Assembly: GCA_947467145.1 (NCBI GenBank)
Contig: CANIGJ010000029.1
Span: forward strand, 1-52,669
Length of the DNA: 52,669 nucleotides
Source of the DNA: Rhodospirillaceae bacterium
GTDB lineage: Bacteria > Pseudomonadota > Alphaproteobacteria > Rhodospirillales > UBA2165
Reading direction: 5' to 3'
In this document: piece after piece, positions 8,774 to 17,285 of the stretch
Position numbering within the stretch: the stretch's first letter is position 1
Layout of the letters: every line of letters starts with the position of its first letter
Position numbers and translations under genes: made by a program
The notes under the pieces: model-generated
Seen by the model: only the letters and a program-made list of their open reading frames with translations
The model's database searches: none
What the model was told of the DNA's origin: nothing

Positions 8774-10516
8774 GTGGCTCTACGGTACGCAATCATCGTT
8801 CTCGCTGGCCTGGCGGCGTGCGCCGGCGGCATCGCGGTCGCCCAAAATCAATCGACGCCTCCGGCCGCCGCCAAAAAGGCCCCTCCCAAGAGCGGCGAGC
8901 AATCGACGCGCGATCCCCAGACCGGCTTCGGCAGCTATCTGGCCGGCCGCTTCGCCCAGATGCGCGGCGATTCGAAACAATCCATCGATTTCTACCGCAA
9001 GGCGCTGAAGGACGATCCGGGCAATCTCGACGTCGAACGCCGTTTGCTGGCGCTGCTGGTGAGCGAAGGCCGCATCGGCGAGGCTTTGCCGACCGCCAAG
9101 AAGCTCGCCGAACTGCCGCTCGATCCGGATGAGGACGACGGCAACCTCGCCCAGCTTGTCATCGCCATCACAGATGTAAAGGCCGGCCGCTTCGCGGCCG
9201 CCGAGACGCGCCTCGCCGGCTTCCCGAAAAGCGGGCTCAGCACCATCGAAGGTCCGCTGTTCAAAGCCTGGACCCAAGCCGGTCAGAAGAAATACGACGA
9301 AGCGGTCAAAGGCCTGTCCATCGACGGCGGCAGCGACGGCTTCGCCGTCTTGTTCGGCGCCCATGCCGCCGCCATCAACGAGTTGGCCGGCCGCGCCGAA
9401 CTGGCCGAGAAAGGCTATCTGCAATCGGTCGAAGGGCGCCAGCGCTCCAACCTGCGGCTCACCCAATTGCTGGGCAATTTCTACGAACGCACCAACCGCG
9501 CGGACCAGGCACGCAAGCTCTACGATCAGTACCTGCTCGATAATCCCGGCTCGACGATGCTGAGCGTGCCCATCAAGCGGCTCGAAACCAAAACCGTACC
9601 GAAGCCGGAAATCGCCAGCGCCGCCGACGGCCTCGCCGAGGCGCTGTTCAGCCTGGCGGGTTCCGTGCAGCAGCAAAGCGGCTTCCAGGCCGTCATCTTC
9701 GCCCGTCTCGCGACCTATATCCGCAGCGATTTCTCCATCGCCAAGCTGCTGATCGCCGAGATTCTGGAAGGCGAGAAACGCTACGATGACGCCATCGGCG
9801 TCTATCGCACGGTGCTCAGCGATCCCAATTATTCCTGGGCGGCGCGCCTGCGCATCGCCGATCAATTCGACGCGCTCGAAAAGCCCGACGATGCGATCAA
9901 GGAGCTGCGTCAGATGTCCGCCGACGAGCCGAAGCGCTACGACGCGCTCGTGCGCATGGGCGATATCCTGCGCCGTCACAAGCGCTTCGAGGAAGCGACC
10001 AAAGCCTACAACGATGCCAAGGCCCGCATCCCGAGCCTAGGCAAGGAACATTGGCCGATGCTTTATGCGAGCGGCATCGCCAATGAGCGCACCAAGCAGT
10101 GGGACAAGGCGGAAGCCGACTTCCTCAAGGCGCTCGAGTTCGATCCGGAGCAGCCCTACGTGCTCAACTATCTCGGTTATTCGTGGGTCGAGCAGGGCAA
10201 GAACCTCGACAAGGCGCGCGGCATGATCGAACTCGCGGTCAAGAAGCGTCCGCGCGACGGCTACATCATCGACAGCCTGGGCTGGGTGCTCTATCGCCTC
10301 GGCGATCTCGACGGCGCGGTGCGCAATCTCGAACGCGCGGTTTCATTGCGCCCCGAAGATCCGACGATCAACGACCATCTCGGCGACATCTATTGGAAGG
10401 TGAACCGCAAGGACGAAGCACGCTTCCAATGGAAACGCGCTCTATCGCTCGACCCCGAGAAGGAAGAAATTCCGAAGATCCAGAAGAAGCTGCAAGACGG
10501 CCTGCCTGAGACGTGA
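8774..10516 (+). CDS. Periplasmic tetratricopeptide-repeat protein
   Basis: A 580-residue exported TPR protein. The GTG at 8774 is chosen over the TTG at 8750 because GGAG sits seven bases before it and the protein then begins with a clean signal peptide (MALRYAIIVLAGLAACAG...AVAQ). TPR-like helical pairs run through the whole chain; the clearest are near residues 50-80 (RFAQMRGDSKQSIDFYRKAL), 320-350, and three consecutive repeats near the C-terminus (WDKAEADFLKALEFDPEQP, LDKARGMIELAVKKRP, LDGAVRNLERAVSLRPEDP). The family is widespread in alphaproteobacteria and commonly sits directly before ispE, as here (10-base gap). A scaffold role in the envelope is inferred; no enzymatic motif is seen. 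Confidence 0.85.
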   Translation: MALRYAIIVLAGLAACAGGIAVAQNQSTPPAAAKKAPPKSGEQSTRDPQTGFGSYLAGRFAQMRGDSKQSIDFYRKALKDDPGNLDVERRLLALLVSEGRIGEALPTAKKLAELPLDPDEDDGNLAQLVIAITDVKAGRFAAAETRLAGFPKSGLSTIEGPLFKAWTQAGQKKYDEAVKGLSIDGGSDGFAVLFGAHAAAINELAGRAELAEKGYLQSVEGRQRSNLRLTQLLGNFYERTNRADQARKLYDQYLLDNPGSTMLSVPIKRLETKTVPKPEIASAADGLAEALFSLAGSVQQQSGFQAVIFARLATYIRSDFSIAKLLIAEILEGEKRYDDAIGVYRTVLSDPNYSWAARLRIADQFDALEKPDDAIKELRQMSADEPKRYDALVRMGDILRRHKRFEEATKAYNDAKARIPSLGKEHWPMLYASGIANERTKQWDKAEADFLKALEFDPEQPYVLNYLGYSWVEQGKNLDKARGMIELAVKKRPRDGYIIDSLGWVLYRLGDLDGAVRNLERAVSLRPEDPTINDHLGDIYWKVNRKDEARFQWKRALSLDPEKEEIPKIQKKLQDGLPET

Positions 10517-10526
10517 TGGCCGAAAC

Positions 10527-11393
10527 GTGAGTGTCAGCGTCGCAGCCCCAGCCAAGATCAATCTCTACCTCCACGTCACGGCAAAACGCGCGGACGGCTA
10601 TCATCTGCTCGATTCGCTGATCGCCTTCGCCGATGTCGGCGATACGATCGAGGCGGCCTATGCCGATGAATTGACCTTGGGCTGCGACGGCCCGTTCGGC
10701 GCGGCATTGGGGACCGAGCCCGACAATCTGGTGCTGAAGGCCGCCAAACTGCTGGCCGAGCGCGCCGACGTTCCGGCGCATGCCCAACTGCGCCTGACCA
10801 AACGCCTGCCCATCGCGTCCGGCATCGGCGGCGGTTCGGCCGACGCGGCAGCGACCCTGCATGCGCTGTGCGATCTGTGGGGCCTCGCTTTGCCCGATCA
10901 TACAATGAACGTGCTGGCCGCCAAGCTCGGCGCTGACGTGCCGATCTGCCTGCACGGCCACACCGCCTATATCGGCGGCATCGGCGAAATCATCGATCCG
11001 GCTCCGCAATTGCCCGAGGCCGGCATCCTGCTCGCCAATCCGGGCCACGCACTCTCCACCCCCTCGGTCTTCAAAAGCTTCAAGGGGCCGATGACGGCCG
11101 CACAGCGCTTCGAGACAACGCCGACGGATGCGCGCGACCTCGCCCGCATGCTGGCCGCGCGGCGCAACGATCTGACCGATGCCGCGATCGCCCTCGTGCC
11201 GGACATCGCCACGATGCTGGCGGCGCTCGAAGAACTCCCTGGCGCACACCTCGCACGCATGTCGGGCAGTGGCGCGACCTGTTTCGCGCTGTTCGACGAC
11301 AAGGGCGCCGCCGAACGCGCCGCCCAGCAACTGGCGGCTGAACATCCGGGCTGGTGGGTGCGCGGCGCTGCGTTGCTTAGCGCACATCGTTGA
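10527..11393 (+). CDS. ispE: 4-diphosphocytidyl-2-C-methyl-D-erythritol kinase
   Basis: IspE phosphorylates CDP-methylerythritol in the MEP pathway that makes isoprenoid precursors. The 288-residue protein has the GHMP-kinase motifs: APAKINLYLHV with Lys10 at the N-terminus, the ATP loop LPIASGIGGGSADAAATL near residues 92-110, and the C-terminal SGSGATCFALF near residue 248. The start is a GTG, ten bases after the stop of the TPR gene, and the two are probably one operon. Length and motif order are normal for the family. Confidence 0.95.
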   Translation: MSVSVAAPAKINLYLHVTAKRADGYHLLDSLIAFADVGDTIEAAYADELTLGCDGPFGAALGTEPDNLVLKAAKLLAERADVPAHAQLRLTKRLPIASGIGGGSADAAATLHALCDLWGLALPDHTMNVLAAKLGADVPICLHGHTAYIGGIGEIIDPAPQLPEAGILLANPGHALSTPSVFKSFKGPMTAAQRFETTPTDARDLARMLAARRNDLTDAAIALVPDIATMLAALEELPGAHLARMSGSGATCFALFDDKGAAERAAQQLAAEHPGWWVRGAALLSAHR

Positions 11394-11461
11394 CGTTACA
11401 ATCGAAAAAAATAAGAAACCGCCTGTAGCGACTTCAGGGCCTACCTCAGGGGAGATGCTTC

Positions 11462-12481
11462 ATGTCACGCTGGATTCTGACGGCCATTGCGGCCGTTCTC
11501 GCGAGCTATGTCCAACCGGCCGCGGCGCAATCACCCGCCGAATTCTATAAAGGCAAAACCATCAATCTGGTCACCGGCTTCACCGCCGGCGGCAATTACG
11601 ATCTCTATGCCCGCCTGCTCGCCGAATTCATGGGCAAACATATCCCGGGCAATCCCACCATCGTGGTGCAGAACCGCCCCGGTGCGGGCAGCCTCAATGC
11701 CGCCGCCTATGTGATCGTCGTGCAGCCCAACGACGGCTTGAACATCGGCTTCACCGCCAATGCCCTGCCGCTCGATCAATTGCTCGACGGCAAGGATGCC
11801 AAGGTCGACATGAAGAAGGTGCGCTGGCTCGGCAACCTGGTCGAACTGACCAGCGCCGTCACCGTGTGGCACACCTCGCCGGTCAAAACGCTCGAGGCCA
11901 TGAAGACCCAGGAAGTCGTCTTCGGCTCGACCGGCCCGTCCGGTGAAACCTATGTCGTGCCCATCGTGCTCAACGATCTGCTCGGCACCAAGATCAAGAT
12001 GGTGACCGGCTATCCCGGCATCAACGAGGTCATGCTCGGCGTCGAGCGCGAGGAAATCCAGGGCCGTTCGGGATCGTGGTCGAACGTGCAGCAACGCCCC
12101 GAATGGATCACCGGAAAGAAGATCATCCCATTGCTGCAGATCGGCGTGCGCAAGCATCCCGACCTCGGCAACCTGCCGCTGCTGACCGAGGTCGTGCAGG
12201 GCGATCGCAACAAGAAGATCGCCGAGCTGATCTCGGCCGTCGTCGCCATCAGCCGCGCCCCGTATCTCCCACCGCAGACGCCGGAAGACCGGGTGAAGGC
12301 GCTGCGCGACGCGTTCGACGCCACGATGAAGGACCCCGCCTTCATCAAGGCCGCCGCCGAACGCAATATGGAGTTGAGCCCGTCAACCGGCGTCGAGGTC
12401 GAGAAACAGATGAGCCGCGTGCTCGACGTGTCGCCCGATATCGCCGAGCACCTGAAGAAGATCCTGACGCCCCCCAAATAG
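11462..12481 (+). CDS. TctC/Bug-type periplasmic solute-binding protein, orphan
   Basis: A 339-residue exported protein of the tripartite tricarboxylate transporter receptor family. Residues 1-22 are a signal peptide ending AAAQ; the mature chain starts EFYKGKTINLVTGFTAGGNYDLYARLLAEF, which contains the ligand-loop glycines, then HIPGNPTIVVQNRPGAGS. Binding proteins of this family capture carboxylates such as citrate, tricarballylate or aromatic acids and hand them to TctA/TctB membrane subunits. No tctA or tctB gene is in the window. AGGGGAG precedes the ATG by eight bases. A second member lies at 33444 and shares the YKG, GGxYDLY and IPGNP blocks. Substrate unknown. Confidence 0.87.
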   Translation: MSRWILTAIAAVLASYVQPAAAQSPAEFYKGKTINLVTGFTAGGNYDLYARLLAEFMGKHIPGNPTIVVQNRPGAGSLNAAAYVIVVQPNDGLNIGFTANALPLDQLLDGKDAKVDMKKVRWLGNLVELTSAVTVWHTSPVKTLEAMKTQEVVFGSTGPSGETYVVPIVLNDLLGTKIKMVTGYPGINEVMLGVEREEIQGRSGSWSNVQQRPEWITGKKIIPLLQIGVRKHPDLGNLPLLTEVVQGDRNKKIAELISAVVAISRAPYLPPQTPEDRVKALRDAFDATMKDPAFIKAAAERNMELSPSTGVEVEKQMSRVLDVSPDIAEHLKKILTPPK

Positions 12482-12520
12482 CCGGCGAAATAGGCCGGAA
12501 ACCCAAGGCTAAAATAGCGG

Positions 12521-12556
12521 GGCCGCAGCCGTTTCAGGACGGTTGCGGCCTTGGCT
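12521..12556 (+). terminator. Probable intrinsic terminator after the TctC-type gene
   Basis: GGCCGCAGCCGT (12521-12532), loop TTCAGG, ACGGTTGCGGCC (12539-12550) makes a 12-bp stem with one G-U pair, about 40 bases after the stop codon. The following TTGGCTTT is only a weak T-tract, so efficiency is uncertain. Confidence 0.55.
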
Positions 12557-12610
12557 TTCAGGCCCTACAGTCCGCCCGCTTTCGCCCCGCCCGGGGCGCG
12601 AAAGCCCTGC

Positions 12611-12685
12611 TGGGGCGTCGCCAAGCGGTAAGGCACCGGATTTTGATTCCGGCATTCGGAGGTTCGATTCCTCCCGCCCCAGCCA
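12611..12685 (+). tRNA. tRNA-Gln (anticodon TTG)
   Basis: The acceptor stem TGGGGCG pairs with CGCCCCA (12675-12681), followed by discriminator G and encoded CCA. The D-arm is GCC-AAGCGGTAA-GGC; the anticodon arm is CCGGA-TTTTGAT-TCCGG, with TTG in the 34-36 position; the T-arm is GGAGG-TTCGATT-CCTCC. All four stems are perfect. The gene should decode CAA and, by wobble, CAG glutamine codons. Confidence 0.97.
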
Positions 12686-12735
12686 ACTTTACATATTTAA
12701 TTTGAAGTGAGCGCAGCGCCCGCGACGGTGCGCGA

Positions 12736-13119
12736 TTAGGCTGCGGCGTTGACCGTCAGGCTACGGAAAGTTTCGGTCAGTTCGGCCGGGCCGAACGGTT
12801 TTTCGAGAAAACGGGTCAACCGATCCGAAGCCAAGTCCGCGATCTTGTCCGCACGGTAGCCGCTGGAATAGATCACCGGCAGTTCGGGCGTCATCGCGCG
12901 CACCAATTTCACCAACTCTTGCCCGTTCATATCCGGCATCTCGATGTCGGTGATCAGTACGTCGATCTTGTTGGCATTGTCTTGCAGGCAGGCGAGCGCG
13001 ACCGAAGCCATCGGCGCCTCGAACACCTCATGCCCCATATCGCGGAGCATGTCGGAGAACGACATCATCAACAGTTCGTCGTCTTCAACGAGCAAAATTG
13101 TGAGTGTCGGCTGGCTCAA
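12736..13119 (-). CDS. Single-domain response regulator (CheY-like receiver)
   Basis: A 127-residue stand-alone receiver domain. The acidic pocket E12-D13-D14, phospho-acceptor Asp58 (LITDIEMPDMNG), Ser85 (YSSGY) and Lys107 (LEKPFGP) are all in place, so it should accept phosphate from a histidine kinase. There is no output domain. The start appears to be a TTG at 13119. No kinase gene is nearby, so the partner is unknown. The sequence style (IEMPDMNGQELV, YSSGYRADKI, FLEKPFGPAEL) resembles receiver domains fused to or working with hybrid PAS-kinase systems in alphaproteobacteria. Confidence 0.9.
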   Translation of the reverse strand: MSQPTLTILLVEDDELLMMSFSDMLRDMGHEVFEAPMASVALACLQDNANKIDVLITDIEMPDMNGQELVKLVRAMTPELPVIYSSGYRADKIADLASDRLTRFLEKPFGPAELTETFRSLTVNAAA

Positions 13120-13214
13120 GGCTTAGCCCCATTTCCCTCTATGGTCGTGCTCAGAGCGTACTGGGGATAGCCGCGATTGACAACGCAAACACGCGATTTG
13201 TTCACACGAAAGTG

Positions 13215-14123
13215 TCACGTCCCCTTTTTGTCACGCGACACGGATTGCTCGGCGATATGAGCCAGTTTGTGTGGATTTCGCACGACATAGATCGCCGCGA
13301 TTAGGCCGTCGTGGATTTCCAATGCGACGCTCTGCACCGTGCCCTCCGAGTCCATGGTGATGACGCCGGGCATGCCGTTGATCTGACCGATGCGCACCGG
13401 GCGCTGCTCGCCATATTTCCGGAACACTCGTTCGAGGAAATGCGCGATCTTGTCGCCGCCCTTGACGGCATAGATGGCGGCCATTTTGATGCCGCCGCCG
13501 TCGCTTTGCATGACGGCATCGGCCGCCAACAGGCTGCGCAGATCCGCGGTATTGCCGCTTTGCGCGGCCTTGAGAAAGGCGCTGGCGAAGCGGTCGCCGT
13601 CCTCGGCGCTGACCTTGAAGCGCGGCCGCTCGGCCCTGAGGTGTTCACGGGCGCGTGATGACAATTGGCGACACGCCGCGCCGCTGCGTCCCAAGGCCGC
13701 ACCCACCTCGTCGAATTCGACCTCGAACACGTCGTGCAGGATGAAGGCGGCCCGTTCGAGCGGCGACAGGCGTTCGAGCGCCAGCATCAAGGCCACGGAC
13801 ATATCGTGTGCGTAATCGTTCTGGGCATCGCCCGCATAATCGGCCGCGTCCAACACCGGTTCGGGCAACCACGGGCCGACATAGGTTTCACGCTTTTGCC
13901 GGGCCGATTTCAATTGGTCGAGACACAAGCGCGTCACGATGCGCGTCAGAAACGCCTGCGCGTTACGGACCTCGCTTTGCTCCGCGCGATGCCAGCGCAA
14001 GTAGGCTTCCTGCACCACATCCTCGGCTTCGGACACCGCGCCCAGCATCCGATAGGCAACGCCCATCAGATGCCGGCGGTTGGCTTCGAACGTCCGTGCG
14101 GTATCGAGATCGACTTTGTCCAT
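13215..14123 (-). CDS. ECF41-type RNA polymerase sigma factor with SnoaL-like C-terminus
   Basis: A 302-residue ECF sigma factor. Residues 8-75 are sigma region 2 (GVAYRMLGAVSEAEDVVQEAYLRW) and 105-165 region 4. The remaining 130 residues form the NTF2/SnoaL-like extension that defines group ECF41. Characteristic ECF41 landmarks are seen: WLPEP at 85-89 in the linker, DGGG at 208-211, and NPHKL at 283-287, close to the published NPDKL motif. In this group the extension regulates the sigma factor and replaces an anti-sigma factor. It lies 35 bases downstream of a carboxymuconolactone-decarboxylase-like gene, the classic ECF41 partner, which has a matching promoter. Confidence 0.93.
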   Translation of the reverse strand: MDKVDLDTARTFEANRRHLMGVAYRMLGAVSEAEDVVQEAYLRWHRAEQSEVRNAQAFLTRIVTRLCLDQLKSARQKRETYVGPWLPEPVLDAADYAGDAQNDYAHDMSVALMLALERLSPLERAAFILHDVFEVEFDEVGAALGRSGAACRQLSSRAREHLRAERPRFKVSAEDGDRFASAFLKAAQSGNTADLRSLLAADAVMQSDGGGIKMAAIYAVKGGDKIAHFLERVFRKYGEQRPVRIGQINGMPGVITMDSEGTVQSVALEIHDGLIAAIYVVRNPHKLAHIAEQSVSRDKKGT

Positions 14124-14158
14124 GACGTTCGAAAGGCTGTCCTAAATCAATCGTGATC

Positions 14159-14626
14159 CTAAACCGGATGCACGCTGCGCGCCGAGATGGCGATTCTATT
14201 CCACGCATTGATCGTGGCAATCAGAACCGTGAGGTTGGCGATCTCGGCTTCCGAGAATTGCACCTGCAAATCCGCATACTCGGCGTCCGGCGCATGGGTT
14301 TCAGCGATCAAGGTGAGCGCGTCGGTCCAGGCCAGGGCGGCGCGTTCGCGGGGGCTATAGAGCGGCGATTCATGCCAGGCATTCAGCAGGTAAAGCCGGG
14401 CTTCGCTTTCGCCGTTCTTGCGCGCGTCCTTGGCATGCATGTCGAGGCAGAAGGCGCAGCCGTTGATCTGCGACGCCCGCATCTTCACCAACTCGATCAG
14501 GGAATGTTCGAGGCCGCAATCGTGCAGCGCGGTTTCGACCTTCAGCATCGCCTGGATGGCTGGGCCGGCCAATTTGACGTGGTTAAAGCGCGGGGTCATT
14601 TGGCTGTGGGGGGTCATCGCGTTCAT
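14159..14626 (-). CDS. Carboxymuconolactone decarboxylase / AhpD-like protein, ECF41 target
   Basis: A 155-residue AhpD-fold protein. Residues 45-64 carry the peroxidase-type active site, Glu45, Cys57-x-x-Cys60 and His64 (NGCAFCLDMHAKDARK), suggesting a thiol-based peroxidase or disulfide reductase activity rather than true decarboxylation. The ATG at 14626 is chosen because AGGAG lies seven bases upstream; the frame remains open upstream but without similarity. The gene is directly upstream of the ECF41 sigma gene on the same strand and is preceded by an ECF41-like promoter, so it is the probable regulated target. Physiological substrate unknown. Confidence 0.9.
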   Translation of the reverse strand: MNAMTPHSQMTPRFNHVKLAGPAIQAMLKVETALHDCGLEHSLIELVKMRASQINGCAFCLDMHAKDARKNGESEARLYLLNAWHESPLYSPRERAALAWTDALTLIAETHAPDAEYADLQVQFSEAEIANLTVLIATINAWNRIAISARSVHPV

Positions 14627-14661
14627 GTCTGGGCTCCTATGTTTAAGGGATATGCCAACAA

Positions 14662-14688
14662 GACGAGACGGCGGGGGCCGGTGTGACA
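14662..14688 (-). promoter_or_regulatory. ECF41-type promoter of the carboxymuconolactone-decarboxylase-like gene
   Basis: On the minus strand the sequence reads TGTCACA (14688-14682), a 16-base spacer, then CGTC (14665-14662). This is the -35/-10 pair reported for ECF41 sigma factors. It lies about 36 bases upstream of the ATG at 14626 of the cognate target gene. A second CGTC occurs five bases nearer the -35 (14670-14667), but its spacing is too short. The match was found by reading the sequence only. Confidence 0.8.
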
Positions 14689-14762
14689 CGCGATGCGCAT
14701 TTTTTTCAAAAAAATCCCGAACGGCTGATCCAAATGCCATTTAATTCCGTAAAATCAACGAG

Positions 14763-16205
14763 ATGACGACAATCCTCTGGTTTCGCCGCGATCTGCGGCT
14801 CGCCGATAACCCGGCGCTCGATGCTGCCCTGGCGAAGGCGCAGCCGGTCGTCTGCGTCTATATCCTGGATGACGCGGATGCGGGCGCCTGGCGACCGGGC
14901 GGGGCCACCAACTGGTGGCTGGCAGGCTCCCTGGCCGCCCTGGACGCCGCACTCACCAAACGCGGCAACCGGCTGGTCCTGCGCCGCGGCCCGGCCGAGG
15001 ACGAAATCGCCAAGCTGATCGACGAGACCGGCGCCGAGGCGGTGCTGTGGAACCGGCGCTACGAGCCCTGGGCCGTCAAACGCGACGAGCGGATCAAAAG
15101 CGCCATCAAAGCGCGCGGGCTGACGGCGGAAAGCTTCAACGCGAGCCTGCTGGCCGAACCTTGGACGCTGGCCACGCAGAAGGATAACCCCTACCGCGTC
15201 TTCACCCCGTTCCGCCGCGCCCTCTACGCCAGTGGCGAACCGCAGCGCCCAACGCGCGCGCCCAAGAAAATACCCGCGCTCAAGACATTACCGCCCAGTG
15301 ACGATCTCACCGCCTGGGGCCTGCTGCCCACCGCGCCGGATTGGGCGGGTGGATTTCGCACGGCGTGGCAGCCGGGCGAAGCGGGCGCGCACCGGCGCCT
15401 GGATTATTTCCTCGACGGCACCGTTTTCGATTATCGTACGGGACGTGATCGCCCGGGCATTGTCGGCACCTCGCGGCTGTCACCGCATCTGCATTTCGGC
15501 GAGATCGGGCCGCGCCAGATCTGGCACGCCGCGACCGCGCGCAGCATGGCCCAAACCGGCAGTCCGATGGGCCAGGGTGTTGATACGTTTCTGTCGGAAA
15601 TCGCCTGGCGCGAATTTTCCTATCACCTACTGTTTCATTTTCCGACCTTGCCCGAACAGCCGTTGCGATCGGAGTTCACGGATTTTCCCTGGCGCAACGA
15701 TGCGAAGGGCCTCGCCGCGTGGCAACGCGGCATGACCGGCTATCCCATCGTCGATGCCGGCATGCGCGAATTGTGGACGACCGGCTGGATGCACAACCGC
15801 GTGCGCATGATCGTCGCCTCGTTTCTGATCAAGGATCTACTACTGCCGTGGCGCGCCGGCGAAGAGTGGTTCTGGGATACGCTCGTCGATGCCGACCTCG
15901 CTAACAACGCGGCGAGCTGGCAATGGGTCGCAGGTTGCGGCGCCGATGCCGCACCCTATTTCCGCGTCTTCAATCCGACGCTCCAGGGCGAGAAATTCGA
16001 TCCGGACGGACGCTATGTGCGCACCTGGATACCGGAGATTGCCAAGCTGCCCGACAAGCTGATCCACACGCCGTGGAAAGCGACGCCGCTGGAATTGGCC
16101 GAGGCCGGCATCCGTCTCGGGCGCGATTATCCGCATCCGGTCGTCGATCATGCCGGTGCGCGGTTGCGGGCACTCGACGCATATCGCACCATGGGCAGCG
16201 ACTGA
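14763..16205 (+). CDS. phr: Deoxyribodipyrimidine photolyase, class I
   Basis: A 480-residue FAD-dependent enzyme that uses blue light to split cyclobutane pyrimidine dimers. The N-terminal alpha/beta antenna domain starts ILWFRRDLRLADNPAL. The helical FAD domain contains GTSRLSPHLHFGEIGPRQ, the WREFSYHLL helix, GMTGYPIVDAGMRELWTTGWMHNR and DADLANNAASWQWVAG, with tryptophans placed as expected for the electron-transfer chain. The motifs favour class I CPD photolyase over cryptochrome or (6-4) photolyase. The start is the ATG at 14763, divergent from the ECF41 unit. It shares its promoter region with that stress-linked pair. Confidence 0.94.
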   Translation: MTTILWFRRDLRLADNPALDAALAKAQPVVCVYILDDADAGAWRPGGATNWWLAGSLAALDAALTKRGNRLVLRRGPAEDEIAKLIDETGAEAVLWNRRYEPWAVKRDERIKSAIKARGLTAESFNASLLAEPWTLATQKDNPYRVFTPFRRALYASGEPQRPTRAPKKIPALKTLPPSDDLTAWGLLPTAPDWAGGFRTAWQPGEAGAHRRLDYFLDGTVFDYRTGRDRPGIVGTSRLSPHLHFGEIGPRQIWHAATARSMAQTGSPMGQGVDTFLSEIAWREFSYHLLFHFPTLPEQPLRSEFTDFPWRNDAKGLAAWQRGMTGYPIVDAGMRELWTTGWMHNRVRMIVASFLIKDLLLPWRAGEEWFWDTLVDADLANNAASWQWVAGCGADAAPYFRVFNPTLQGEKFDPDGRYVRTWIPEIAKLPDKLIHTPWKATPLELAEAGIRLGRDYPHPVVDHAGARLRALDAYRTMGSD

Positions 16206-16235
16206 TCACGGCCCAGACAACATCAAGACAACGCG

Positions 16236-16706
16236 ATGGCTAAAAAGACTCCGGCGACCAACATGCTCGATGCGGCGGGCATCGCCTACAGCCTGCACAC
16301 CTATGATTACGACCCCAACGCCGAGCGCATTGGCTTGCAGGCGGCCGAGAGCCTCGGCGTGGCGGGCGGCAGCGTGGTTAAAACCTTGATGGCGCTGGTC
16401 GACGGCAAACCCGTTTGCGTGATGGTACCGTCCGACCGCGAGGTAAATATGAAAAAACTCGCGGCCGCCGCCGGCGGCAAGTCGGCACAGATGATGAAAC
16501 CCGCCGACGCCGAACGCCTGAGCGGTTATCACGTCGGCGGCATCAGCCCGTTCGGCCAAAAGCGCGCGGTGCCCGCACTCATGGATCGCGACGCTTTCGC
16601 GCTCGCGGAAATTTTCCTCAATGGCGGTCAGCGCGGCTTGCAGATCAAGCTCACGCCAGCCGATGCGGTGAGCGTGCTTAAAGCGAGCGTCGCCGCGCTT
16701 ACATAA
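16236..16706 (+). CDS. ybaK: YbaK/EbsC family Cys-tRNA(Pro) deacylase
   Basis: A 156-residue protein of the YbaK family, which hydrolyses Cys-tRNA(Pro) formed by misacylating prolyl-tRNA synthetase. Seen are TPATNMLDAAGIAYSLHTYDYDP at the N-terminus, the conserved catalytic Lys region VVKTLMALVDGKP, the basic pair NMKKLAAAAGGKSAQM and the GGISPFGQKRAVPALMD loop near residues 106-122. Length is normal. It follows the photolyase gene by 30 bases on the same strand. Confidence 0.92.
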   Translation: MAKKTPATNMLDAAGIAYSLHTYDYDPNAERIGLQAAESLGVAGGSVVKTLMALVDGKPVCVMVPSDREVNMKKLAAAAGGKSAQMMKPADAERLSGYHVGGISPFGQKRAVPALMDRDAFALAEIFLNGGQRGLQIKLTPADAVSVLKASVAALT

Positions 16707-16789
16707 CGCAGATTAAAAGTGGACAGATGCGCCCGAAAAGTGCGCAATAGGTTCGTCAAAATCATCGGCAAAAAACACAGGGGGATGTC

Positions 16790-17176
16790 ATGGTAAAACG
16801 TTACGACATCGACGGCGTCAATCCGACCGGCGGCCGCTTTTCGCAAGTCGGCGAAGTCGGACCGAACGCACGTCTGTTCTATCTCGCGGGCCAAACGGCG
16901 GGACGCCCCGACGGAACCTGCGCACCCGATTTCAAGAGCCAGGCCGAGCAGGTCTACAAGAATATCGCCGACGTGCTCAAAGGCTGCGGGCTGTCGATGA
17001 ACAACGTCGTCAAGACGACGACCTATCTGCTCAATCCCGACGATATGGCGATCTGGCGCGACGCGCAGAAACAAGCCTTCGGCGACATCAAACCCGCCTC
17101 GACCCTGCTGTTCATCAGCCGGCTCGCGCGCCCCGAATATCTGCTCGAAGTCGACGTGATCGCCGCCAAGGACTGA
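16790..17176 (+). CDS. Rid-family (YjgF/YER057c/UK114) protein
   Basis: A 128-residue Rid-family trimeric protein. Archetypal RidA hydrolyses reactive 2-aminoacrylate and other enamine/imine intermediates. The C-terminal signature is present: the Arg in FISRL (Arg111) aligns with the catalytic arginine and Glu120 with the conserved glutamate, but there appears to be one extra residue between them compared with RidA. That, and the N-terminus KRYDIDGVNPTGGRFSQVGEVG, place it outside the RidA subgroup proper. AGGGGG precedes the ATG. Which imine it acts on cannot be told from sequence. Confidence 0.9.
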   Translation: MVKRYDIDGVNPTGGRFSQVGEVGPNARLFYLAGQTAGRPDGTCAPDFKSQAEQVYKNIADVLKGCGLSMNNVVKTTTYLLNPDDMAIWRDAQKQAFGDIKPASTLLFISRLARPEYLLEVDVIAAKD

Positions 17177-17285
17177 CACACAAAGACGAGAATCGGCCCT
17201 ATTCAACGGGTCCATTTTCGGCAATCATCGTGCCGGGGACCTTCACTAAAAAAATATAAAATCCAATCAACGGGAGACGTACTTC

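Noticed and set aside
12579..12606. GCTTTCGCCCCG...CGGGGCGCGAAAGC hairpin just before the tRNA gene
   Set aside because: It has no T-run and is imperfect (two-base insertion); it may be a processing or spacer structure, but I cannot support a function.
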